Assembly: GCA_038244055.1 (NCBI GenBank)
Contig: JBBRTW010000176.1
Coordinates: 1-13,119, forward strand
Length of the DNA: 13,119 nt
Source: DASPKW01 sp038244055
Lineage (GTDB): Bacteria; Planctomycetota; Phycisphaerae; Tepidisphaerales; Tepidisphaeraceae
Direction of reading: 5' to 3'
Both the position numbers and the translations under genes were made by a program. The notes beneath the pieces were generated by a model. That model made no database searches. It was not told the DNA's origin and saw only the letters and a list, made by a program, of their open reading frames with translations. Positions 7,047 to 13,119 of this stretch are shown one piece after another; within the stretch, counting starts at the first letter, position 1; every line of letters begins with the position of its first letter.

Positions 7047-7727
7047 ATGCGCTTCATCGCTTCAGCATCCGCCGCCGCACTGATTCTGTTCGCCGCGCTG
7101 AGCCTTTGCCCGGCCGAGGAAAAAAAAGACGCCGCCGCGCCGCAGCCGGATAAGGATGGCTTCTACGCCCTCTTCGACGGCAAATCGCTCGATGGCTGGA
7201 AGGCGGCCGAGCATCCCGAGACCTTCAAGGTCGAGGAGGGCAACATCGTCGTCAACGGCGCGCGGGCGCATCTGTTCTACGATGGGCCGGTCAACAAGCA
7301 CGACTTCAAGAACTTCCACCTCCGCGCTGTCCTGCAGACGTTCCCCGGCGCCAACTCGGGCATCTACTTCCACACCGAGTTCCAGGATGCCAACTGGCCT
7401 TCCAAGGGTTTTGAATGCCAGGTCAACGCCACCCATTCCGACATCAAGAAGTCGGGCGGGCTCTACGGTGTCAAGGATGTCCTCAACACCGCCCCGCACA
7501 AGGACAACGAATGGTTCACCTATGACATCATCGTGCAGGGGAAGAAAGTCACCCTCAAGATCAACGATGTGGTGACCAGCGAATGGGAACAACCCGAAGG
7601 CTGGACCGGCCCAGGGACAAAGCCGAGCGGCCGGGTTCTGTCGCACGGCACGATCGCGATCCAGGGGCATGATCCCAAGTCGAAAGTGGTCTATAAGAGC
7701 GTGCTGATCAAGCCGCTGGCGGATTGA
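7047..7727 (+). CDS. Secreted DUF1080 (3-keto-disaccharide hydrolase-like) protein
   Basis: A 226-residue protein with a signal peptide (MRFIASASAAALILFAALSL, cleavage likely after CPA); the Cys there lacks a proper lipobox. The mature part is one DUF1080 concanavalin-like beta-sandwich: it opens with FYALFDGKSLDGWK, the family's start signature, followed by FKVEEGNIVVNG, the core FKNFHLRAVLQTFPGANSGI and YFHTEF, then GFECQVNATHSD, LYGVKDV, and the closing GTIAIQGHDPKSKVVYKSV. The length is that of a single-domain member. The family is greatly expanded in planctomycetes; some members hydrolyse 3-keto-glycosides, but the substrate of this one cannot be told from sequence. An upstream Met at 6969 is rejected because it would bury the signal peptide. 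The gene stands alone, 57 bases before hicB. Confidence 0.92.
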   Translation: MRFIASASAAALILFAALSLCPAEEKKDAAAPQPDKDGFYALFDGKSLDGWKAAEHPETFKVEEGNIVVNGARAHLFYDGPVNKHDFKNFHLRAVLQTFPGANSGIYFHTEFQDANWPSKGFECQVNATHSDIKKSGGLYGVKDVLNTAPHKDNEWFTYDIIVQGKKVTLKINDVVTSEWEQPEGWTGPGTKPSGRVLSHGTIAIQGHDPKSKVVYKSVLIKPLAD

Positions 7728-7784
7728 AGAGTGTCCCTGCCCGCTAGCCAATACAGGTCCTATGATCACATGAGGTAATGACGC

Positions 7785-7991
7785 ATGAAACTACTTGTAA
7801 CACTTGAACGCGATGAAACAGGAATGATTGTAGTGGAATGCCCATCAATTCCGGGCTGCATTTCTCAGGGATCGACTGAGGACGAGGCGATGGAGAACAT
7901 TCGCGAAGCCATTGCAGGCTGCCTGGAGGCGCGGGCGCAGGCGGGAATGCCATTGACGGTTGCGGTGCGGCAGGTCGAGGTTGCGGTCTGA
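7785..7991 (+). CDS. hicB: HicB-type antitoxin, short form
   Basis: A 68-residue protein matching the HicB/UPF0150 fold: MKLLVTLERDETGMIVVECP, then IPGCISQGSTEDEAMENIREAI with the family's PGC.SQG.T.EEA pattern. It should bind the HicA toxin and block it. Unlike longer HicB proteins it ends right after the partial RNase-H-like domain and has no ribbon-helix-helix or HTH domain, so it may not bind DNA itself. GAGGT stands eight bases before the ATG. The stop codon overlaps the hicA start by one base (TGATG), so the two are probably translationally coupled. The first 25 or so codons favour A- or T-ending triplets (CTA, GTA, ACA, GAA, GGA) unlike neighbouring genes, which suggests acquisition by transfer. 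Confidence 0.9.
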   Translation: MKLLVTLERDETGMIVVECPSIPGCISQGSTEDEAMENIREAIAGCLEARAQAGMPLTVAVRQVEVAV

Positions 7992-8212
7992 TGCCTAAGC
8001 TGCCGGTGATTTCGGGCGCGGACGCCGTCAAGGCGTTCTGCCGAGTTGGCTGGCGGGTCGACCGTCAGCGCGGGAGCCATGTCGTGTTGTTGAAACACGG
8101 GCAGACCGCGAGCCTTTCAGTGCCGCAGCATCGCGAACTGGCACCGGGGACGTTACGGTCTCTGATTCGTGCCGCTGGGCTTTCGGTCGAGGAATTTCAG
8201 GCGTTTCTGTGA
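7991..8212 (+). CDS. hicA: HicA-type toxin (mRNA interferase)
   Basis: A 73-residue protein with all recognisable HicA features: LPVISGADAVKAF at the start, RVDRQRGSHVVL with the catalytic His30 in the GSH motif, then VPQHRELAPGTLRSLIRAAG and a final EEFQAFL. HicA adopts a double-stranded-RNA-binding-like fold and cleaves messenger RNA. Nothing looks degenerate, so the toxin is probably active. The order antitoxin-then-toxin is the reverse of the E. coli hicAB layout but is common elsewhere. Confidence 0.92.
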   Translation: MPKLPVISGADAVKAFCRVGWRVDRQRGSHVVLLKHGQTASLSVPQHRELAPGTLRSLIRAAGLSVEEFQAFL

Positions 8213-8239
8213 AGTCTCTGACCGATTTATCTTCAGCCA

Positions 8240-8276
8240 TGAACGCAGAGCCGCGGAGACGCCAGAGAAGAGAAAG
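8240..8276. repeat. CGCAGAG-type dispersed repeat, left copy
   Basis: The string GAACGCAGAGCCGCGGAGAC and the purine-rich GCCAGAGAAGAGAAAG that follows resemble a widespread environmental-genome repeat in which 'GCAGAG' and 'CGGAGA' alternate (recall only). A similar but inverted string (CTCTCCTCTGCGGTG) stands at 8642-8656, so the small membrane-protein gene at 8300-8575 lies between oppositely oriented copies. Confidence 0.45.
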
Positions 8277-8299
8277 TCCCGTTCTGCGAAGTGGGCGGT

Positions 8300-8575
8300 T
8301 TATGACCGCCGCTGTTGCTGTCGATAGAGAACGAGTCCACGAACATTGAAGACCAGGACAATAACACCCGCCAAGAACGCACCGCAGACCCATGTCCAAA
8401 AAAGGATCGGATTTGATGCCGGTGTGATCTTAGCCCCGCCCGTTCGGCCCCATGTAAAACTCCCCTGGTAAAGGACCAGTACACCCCACGTCAGCGCAAA
8501 CGCACTCCAAAGAAAAAAGAACGCAAATCGGGCGTACGGATGCCGTTCCCACCAGTCACCGTTTCGTTTCGACAT
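8300..8575 (-). CDS. Small two-helix membrane protein, unknown function
   Basis: I do not recognise a family. The 91-residue product has a charged N terminus (MSKRNGDWWERHPYAR), a first helix at about 17-37 (FAFFFLWSAFALTWGVLVLY), an external polar segment with GRTGGAKITPASN, a second helix at about 57-80 (ILFWTWVCGAFLAGVIVLVF), and a basic end (YRQQQRRS). The positive-inside rule puts both termini in the cytoplasm. Clean helix boundaries argue for a real gene. The ribosome site is poor (GGAG about 12 bases upstream). It is flanked by inverted copies of a dispersed repeat and follows a toxin-antitoxin pair, which fits an accessory cargo region, though this is inference. Stop TAA. Confidence 0.6.
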   Translation of the reverse strand: MSKRNGDWWERHPYARFAFFFLWSAFALTWGVLVLYQGSFTWGRTGGAKITPASNPILFWTWVCGAFLAGVIVLVFNVRGLVLYRQQQRRS

Positions 8576-8666
8576 GGCTGACTAAACTCCAGTAAATTTG
8601 CGCCGTTTTGTTTTCGTCAATCGCATTCCTTTACCTTTTCCGCTCTCCTCTGCGGTGAAATAAGTC

Positions 8667-10070
8667 CTACTTGATCCCCGCCAGCCGCTGCTTGGCTTCG
8701 GTTCCCCATGGCGTATCTCCGTATTTATCGATGATCTTCTGCAAATACGGCCGAGCTTTTTCGCCCATGTTGTTGCTCAGATAATTGTCGGCCGTTGAGA
8801 GCCATCCTTTGCATTCGCGGTCGGCCGACTGGCCCTTGGCGCTGGTGAGGATGGCGGGATTCGCCTTGAGCGTTTCGTAGTGCGCCTTGACCAGATCGAA
8901 ATGGGCCGCGCCGGCGCACTGGGCGATATACGATTCATACAGCGAAAGAGCCCGCGCGAATTCCTTGCTCTTCTCGGCCGACTCGGCCTGCGCCTGGATC
9001 GCATCTGCCGTGGCGTTGAGCTTGGCCGACTCGATCTCCGCCTTGATGGCGGGGTCTGTGCGAATCTGCTGAATGGTTGCGGTCGCCTTCTCGGCGAAGG
9101 CAGATCCGGCGTAGAGCTTTTCCATTGGCACCAGTGTCTTGATAGCATCGGGGTACTTTTTCGCCCCAATCGCGGCCTGTGCCTCGGCCAGTTTCTTCTC
9201 GGCCGCATCGCCGATCGCCCTGGCCAGATCGCCCGCCTCAGCGCCGCCGGTCATCTTCGCGGTGGCGAGATAGAGCGTGTAGGCCTCGCCGAGCTTGTTG
9301 GATTTCTCCGCGGCTTTGGCGACGGCCAGCGAAGCGATCATCTGGTTGTGCGGCCCCCACTTGAGCAGCCATTCCTTGAGCGGCACGTTCTTCACATCGG
9401 CGGTATGCGCCAGGCCTTTGAATTCTTCGAAAGTGACCTCCGCGCCTTTTGCGGTGTACGCATCGCGCGCCGATTTGGCGTTGGCGTTGGCCGGGTCGAG
9501 CTCGCCGATGCCGACGAAGACCGGCTTGCCCTTGAGCAGGGGGACCGCGCTCTCCTTGGGCGCGCCGCCCGCGCCCATGATCAGCAGGCCGGCGAGCTGG
9601 TCAATGTACAAGCTGCTGAACCTGGAGGTCGACCACCCGCCCTGGCTAAACCCGCCCATGAACACCAGCTTGGAATTGATCCGCGCCTTGGAGGCGACAA
9701 ACGCGCGGATGCGGTTGAGATTGTCGATGTCCTGTTTGGGATCGTTGGCCGTCTCGCGGTCGAGGTATTCCATGCCGACGATGATGAAATGGTTCCCATC
9801 CATTACCTGCCGGAAGGGCCAGGTGGTCGGGTCGCCATTGTGCCCGTGGTAGCAGAAGATCGTCGGCCACTCGCGATCGGGTGAGTAATCCTTCGGCAGA
9901 TAAACCAAATACCATCCCAGCCCGCCGGTCTTGGGGTCGAGTATTTTGACTTCCTTGCCCGGTGCGAAGACGGCCGCCTCGGGAGCGACGCCGGGGTCGG
10001 CCGCGCGGACGGAGAGCGCGCCAAGAAGGAGGATGGTTGCGATGACCGACAAACGCGGCGGAATAAGCAT
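8667..10070 (-). CDS. Secreted alpha/beta hydrolase with helical-repeat (TPR-like) tail
   Basis: A 467-residue exported protein. The signal peptide is MLIPPRLSVIATILLLGALS with cleavage after VRA. Residues 38-240 form an alpha/beta hydrolase of the esterase/polyhydroxybutyrate-depolymerase type: YLPKDY, the oxyanion loop YHGHNGD (74-80), the nucleophile elbow GGFSQGG (139-145, Ser142), the acid in GELDPAN (Asp192), and the base in LAHTAD (His222). Residues about 250-467 are helical and TPR-like: pairs such as AIKTLVPMEKLYAGSAFAEK, ALSLYESYIAQCAGAAHFD and KARPYLQKIIDKYGDTPWG fit helix-turn-helix units, so the tail may dock a partner. The start at 10070 is fixed by GGAG five bases upstream and by the signal peptide; the frame extends to 10199 but that part is repeat-derived. 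The ester substrate is unknown. Stop TAG. Confidence 0.85.
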   Translation of the reverse strand: MLIPPRLSVIATILLLGALSVRAADPGVAPEAAVFAPGKEVKILDPKTGGLGWYLVYLPKDYSPDREWPTIFCYHGHNGDPTTWPFRQVMDGNHFIIVGMEYLDRETANDPKQDIDNLNRIRAFVASKARINSKLVFMGGFSQGGWSTSRFSSLYIDQLAGLLIMGAGGAPKESAVPLLKGKPVFVGIGELDPANANAKSARDAYTAKGAEVTFEEFKGLAHTADVKNVPLKEWLLKWGPHNQMIASLAVAKAAEKSNKLGEAYTLYLATAKMTGGAEAGDLARAIGDAAEKKLAEAQAAIGAKKYPDAIKTLVPMEKLYAGSAFAEKATATIQQIRTDPAIKAEIESAKLNATADAIQAQAESAEKSKEFARALSLYESYIAQCAGAAHFDLVKAHYETLKANPAILTSAKGQSADRECKGWLSTADNYLSNNMGEKARPYLQKIIDKYGDTPWGTEAKQRLAGIK

Positions 10071-10075
10071 AGTTT

Positions 10076-10079
10076 CTCC
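10076..10079 (-). promoter_or_regulatory. Ribosome binding site of the alpha/beta hydrolase gene
   Basis: GGAG read on the minus strand, with AAACT between it and ATG 10070. It chooses this start over the upstream Met at 10199, whose extra residues come from a hairpin repeat (GEMPVPP). Confidence 0.7.
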
Positions 10080-10149
10080 GTAAACTGTGAGAAGGCCGAG
10101 CCGGGCAGGCATTCTAATCAGATGTTTGCGGTTGGGAAAGAAAAAAAGA

Positions 10150-10335
10150 GGTGGCACGGGCATCTCGCCCGTGAAGGGGGGTGCATTCATTCTCTTCACT
10201 TACATACGACGGCGGCATTCCGAGAAACGTGAAACATGAAGACATGAAACATGAAGAAACGCCACGACAAACCTCATGTTTCATGTCTTCATGTTTTCTT
10301 TCTCCCCCCTTCATGGGCGGGACGCCCATGCCACC
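10150..10335. repeat. Nested inverted-repeat block, 186 bp
   Basis: The outer arms 10150-10181 and 10304-10335 are reverse complements at 28 of 32 positions. Each holds a 7-bp hairpin of its own: CACGGGC-ATCTC-GCCCGTG (left) and CATGGGC-GTCCC-GCCCATG (right). Inside lies a perfect 23-bp inverted repeat, 10232-10254 against 10274-10296, made of ACATGAA units, around a 19-base loop. The block fills the gap between two minus-strand genes and could end transcription of the macroglobulin gene, though no T tract follows the stem. Confidence 0.88.
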
Positions 10336-10341
10336 TCGCCC

Positions 10342-10362
10342 TCAATCCTGAATCCTCAACTT
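10342..10362. repeat. Three 7-bp units at the 3' end of the macroglobulin gene
   Basis: TCAATCC, TGAATCC and TCAACTT follow one another at 10342, 10349 and 10356. The macroglobulin stop codon (TGA on the minus strand, 10342-10344) and its last residues (KLRIQD) lie in these units. Three units are few, so membership of the repeat family is likely but not certain. Confidence 0.5.
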
Positions 10363-11103
10363 CATCTCATCGCTGTTTGCCTTGAGCTCCGGCGCGTACA
10401 TCGCGCTGGCCTTGGTCGGCAGGGCGCTGAACTTGCCGGGGATCTCGGCCCGCAAACGATAGGAGACGCTGTGATTTCCGCGCGCCAGCGTGCGGGCGAA
10501 GAAGCAGACGCGCTCGTCGCGGAATTCAACGTACGCGCCCATGTCGTTGCCGGTGTAGCCGCTGCGGACTTCCATCGGCTCGAAGCCGCTTGCCTTCATG
10601 TCCTCGAAGAGGATGTACTCGTAATCGTTCTTCGATTCGATCTCGAGCTCGGCCTCGACCAGGTCGCCGGACTTGAGCGTATCGCCATCCTTGAGGGGGA
10701 TGCGCTGATACTTCTCGACCTTCTGCTTGGTGGCCTGGCCGTGCTGGCCGGAGACGGTGATCTTCTTATCGATCTCGATCAGCTTGTAGAACTTACGGTT
10801 GACCTTGATCTCCAGGCCGGCCTTGGTGATCGAATCCTCCATTGTGAAGTTGGTGGCGTAGGCGTTGAAGTAGAGCGGGCCTTTGCCGGACTTCTTGAAC
10901 TCGACCTTGTGAGGCCCGCTGGTGAGCTCTTCGCCGGTCATCTCCAGCTTGTTGTCGTAGCTGAAAAGATTGGCGGCCGAGATGGAAACATCCTTCTTCT
11001 TCTTGCCATCGACGTACACTTCCACCGTCATCTCCGGCTTATCCTGCCCCGAGGCGCGGATATAGTCGGCCAGCGCCTCGACCACGATGGCCGTATCGCG
11101 CGT

Positions 11104-11106
11104 CTA
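11104..11106 (-). other. In-frame TAG inside the macroglobulin gene
   Basis: The minus strand reads TAC TGG AAC TAG ACG CGC GAT ACG. The family usually has Trp-x-Ser-Thr-x-Asp-Thr here, so a TCG serine codon changed by one C-to-A step would explain it. Both sides of the codon remain conserved, with no frameshift. Confidence 0.9.
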
Positions 11107-13119
11107 GTTCCAGTAGGTCGAGTGCTTGCGGTTGTTGACCAGGTACTTGGCCAGCCCCGAAGCCTTCTCCGACTTGGCATCGGTCAGCGCCAGCAGCTTG
11201 AGGTAGTACCCCATCGCCTCGACATCGGACCCATACCAGTACCACCAGCGGTTGGCCTCGGGCATCTTGAGATAGGCGGTCTGGTTCTCGGCATCCTGCA
11301 CGAGGAACTGATCGACGTTCTTGATCAGCATGTCGCGCTTCTCGAAATCGTTGATCTTGTGGCAGGCGATGGCGACCAGCGCCTTGGTGTAAACCGACAG
11401 GTCATTGCGATCGCGGTAGAGGAAATCGCGCATGGCCCGGTTGTCCTGCCCTGCATCGACCATCACCATGTAGACCAGGGCATCGATATCATCGGCGCGG
11501 GTCTTGAAGGGAATGGCCTTGGTTCCGGCGTTCTTGAGCAACTGAACCTGCGTGGTCTGGTGGTTGGCCAGCCACTGCACGCCGCGATCCAAAACGCCGG
11601 GCGTGATGGCCGCATCGTTGGCCTTGGCGACCTGCAAGCCATGCACCACCGTCGCGGTGGTGTGGGCGTAAGACTGCTCGCCAAACCCGCTGAACCAGCC
11701 CCAGCCGCCATCGTTGAGCTGCATGGCCGTGAGCTTGGCGATGCCTTCCTTGACGGCATTGGCCACCTCGGCCTCATCGAAGACGGGGTTGCGGTCGAAA
11801 CGCTTCCAGCCCGCCGCACGCTGTTGATCGTTGCCGATCTCCTGCGCATTCAGATTCGTCCGCTTGGTGCGGATATCCGCCAGGTTCAGCTTCATATCCA
11901 GCAGAACCTTCTGGGTGATGACCGTTGGCACGAAGCGATTGAGCGTCTGCTCCGTGCATCCGTAGGGATATTCCACGAGATAGGGCAGGGCATCGACCAT
12001 CGCCATCGCCAGGGTCGGCGAGTAGCGCACTTCCAGACGGCTGAAGGCCGGATTCCGCTCGGCCGGCACATTGAACGTCAGCGAAGCCGAGCCCTGCTCC
12101 GGCTTCATCGCGCCGGCGTAGGAATCGGTTTTGAGCATGCCGTGGACGTAGACCGGGAAGCTCATCTGCATCGCATCGGAGTCTTCATCGGTGATCGCCT
12201 TGATGCGGACGATCGCCGTGCCCGGCTTGATGACGCGCACGACCCAATCGATCCGCTTCTCTCCCTTGGGATCGATATCGATGGCGACCAGGTTGGTCGG
12301 CTTGGTCTGAGGCGCATTGGCCAAACCCAGCGACTCCAGGCAGCCGCCATCGAGTTCGAGGGAGACCTTCACGTTCTTCTTGTTCTTGAGATAGTTGTGG
12401 ACGTTGGCGGAGATGGCCACTTCATCCTTCTGCACGAAGAAACGCGGCGCCTGCAGGCGCACCAGCAGGTCCTTGGTGGTGATCAGATCCACATCCGCCT
12501 GCCCGACCTGCGTGCCCGCGCCCATGGCCCAGACGCGCGTTTTCCAGGTCGTGAGCTGCTCGGGCATCTGCCATTCGACTTCGGCGATGCCGTTCTTGTT
12601 GGTCTCCACCGAGGCCACCCAGTAGGCGGTATCGGCGAAGTTCTTGCGGATGGCCGGCTCGACCGAGGCCTGGTTGGGCTCACCCCCGCCACCCGGGTCT
12701 CCCGCGGCGAGTTGCTCATCCGCGCCGGCCGCAGCGGCGTTGGAATCGGCCTTGCGAAGGGCATTCATTGACCGGGCGGCCATGGGTGCGCCGGCGGCCT
12801 TGGCCTCGCCGAAGCCGCGCTGCATTTCCCTGCCACCGCCGCCGAACCCGCCGCCGCGACCCATTCCCGGGCCGCCGCCATCGTATGAAAATTCGGTCGC
12901 TTCGTACTCGACCCCACCCTCGCCCAGCGCGGCCTTGAGCTTCCGCCGCTCATCCTGGTCGGCCACCATCGAGCCGAACGCGCCGAGATAATCCATCGCG
13001 CGATCCTTGGGCTTGACCAGATTCGAGCCGCTCTTGGCGTTGCTCATTTCCGAGCGCGGATAATGATTCCGCCGCCACTTCCAGAAGAACGACTTGATAT
13101 CCGAAACGTTGGAGCCGCC

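Larger units (their letters stand above)
10342..13119 (-). pseudogene. Alpha-2-macroglobulin family protein, 5' partial, split by an in-frame amber codon
   Basis: Bacterial alpha-2-macroglobulins are large envelope proteins that trap proteases by a reactive thioester. The frame is open to the window end (GGSNVSDIKSFFWKWRRNHY precedes the Met at 13047), so the N-terminal part is missing. Counting from that Met: a Gly-rich linker (57-73 and 118-122); the A2M domain entrance VEPAIRKNFADTAYW (129-143) and PRFFVQKDEVAISANVHNYL (201-220); the thioester motif YPYGCTEQTLNRF with Cys364 (codon 11956-11958) and Gln367; a helical toroid domain (LNDGGWGWFSG, YAHTTATVVHGLQ). Then the frame hits TAG at 11104-11106. 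Downstream the same frame continues as TRDTAIVVEALADYIRA and an intact receptor-binding-like region ending VSYRLRAEIPGKFSALPT and MYAPELKANSDEM, to TGA at 10342. The Ser codon expected in the W.STRDTA motif is replaced by TAG. It may be a nonsense allele, a sequencing error, or read through. Confidence 0.85.

Noticed and set aside
10071..10199. Earlier start of the hydrolase at 10199
   Set aside because: The extra residues come from a hairpin repeat, and a good ribosome site plus signal peptide mark 10070.
10232..10296. Classical intrinsic terminator for the macroglobulin gene
   Set aside because: The 23-bp stem is strong but AT-rich, has a 19-base loop and no T tract after it, so it does not fit the standard form.
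10342..11085. Separate gene starting at GTG 11085
   Set aside because: It lacks a ribosome site and a domain start; the family motif runs straight through the amber codon in the same frame, so it is the tail of the macroglobulin.
11104..11106. Genome-wide recoding of TAG as a sense codon
   Set aside because: The hydrolase gene ends with TAG at its natural end, RF1 is intact, and only one internal TAG is seen.
10276..12771. 831-residue plus-strand frame opposite the macroglobulin
   Set aside because: It is antisense to a gene with clear family motifs; its His-, Asp- and Leu-rich composition is the usual antisense pattern of GC-rich coding DNA.

Overview
The window looks like chromosomal DNA of a GC-rich bacterium, most likely a planctomycete (Planctomycetota) or a close relative. 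The reasons are a secreted DUF1080 protein, a large thioester alpha-2-macroglobulin, a C45-type NTN hydrolase, csrA, and a high density of dispersed palindromic and 7-bp-periodic repeats. The lineage call is inference from gene content.

Layout, left to right. 1-717 (+): C-terminal half of a spinster-like MFS transporter, cut by the window start. 718-939: a 7-bp tandem repeat, then an imperfect inverted-repeat element ending just short of prfA. 940-2052 (-): peptide chain release factor 1. 2284-4056 (+): a GT39/PMT-like membrane glycosyltransferase carrying three repeat-derived in-frame insertions. 4074-5999 (-): a secreted C45-family NTN hydrolase with an extra N-terminal domain. 6093-6320 (-): csrA. 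6321-7046: a long region with no credible gene. 7047-7727 (+): a secreted DUF1080 protein. 7785-8212 (+): a compact hicB-hicA toxin-antitoxin pair. 8300-8575 (-): a two-helix membrane protein of unknown role. 8667-10070 (-): a secreted alpha/beta hydrolase with a helical-repeat tail. 10071-10341: a nested inverted-repeat block. 10342-13119 (-): an alpha-2-macroglobulin, open at the window edge and interrupted by one in-frame amber codon.

No single pathway links these genes; strands alternate and operon structure is minimal (hicBA is the only tight pair). Several products act outside the cytoplasm: the MFS porter, the glycosyltransferase, the C45 hydrolase, the DUF1080 protein, the alpha/beta hydrolase and the macroglobulin.

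The most unusual feature is the relation between repeats and genes. Arrays with an exact 7-bp period and short hairpins occur between genes, but also inside the glycosyltransferase (three places) and the transporter (one place), always in frame and always in what I predict to be cytoplasmic loops. Similar arrays reach the 3' ends of csrA and the macroglobulin gene. The second notable point is the amber codon at 11104-11106, which splits an otherwise intact macroglobulin reading frame. I see no convincing new enzymatic or defence system.
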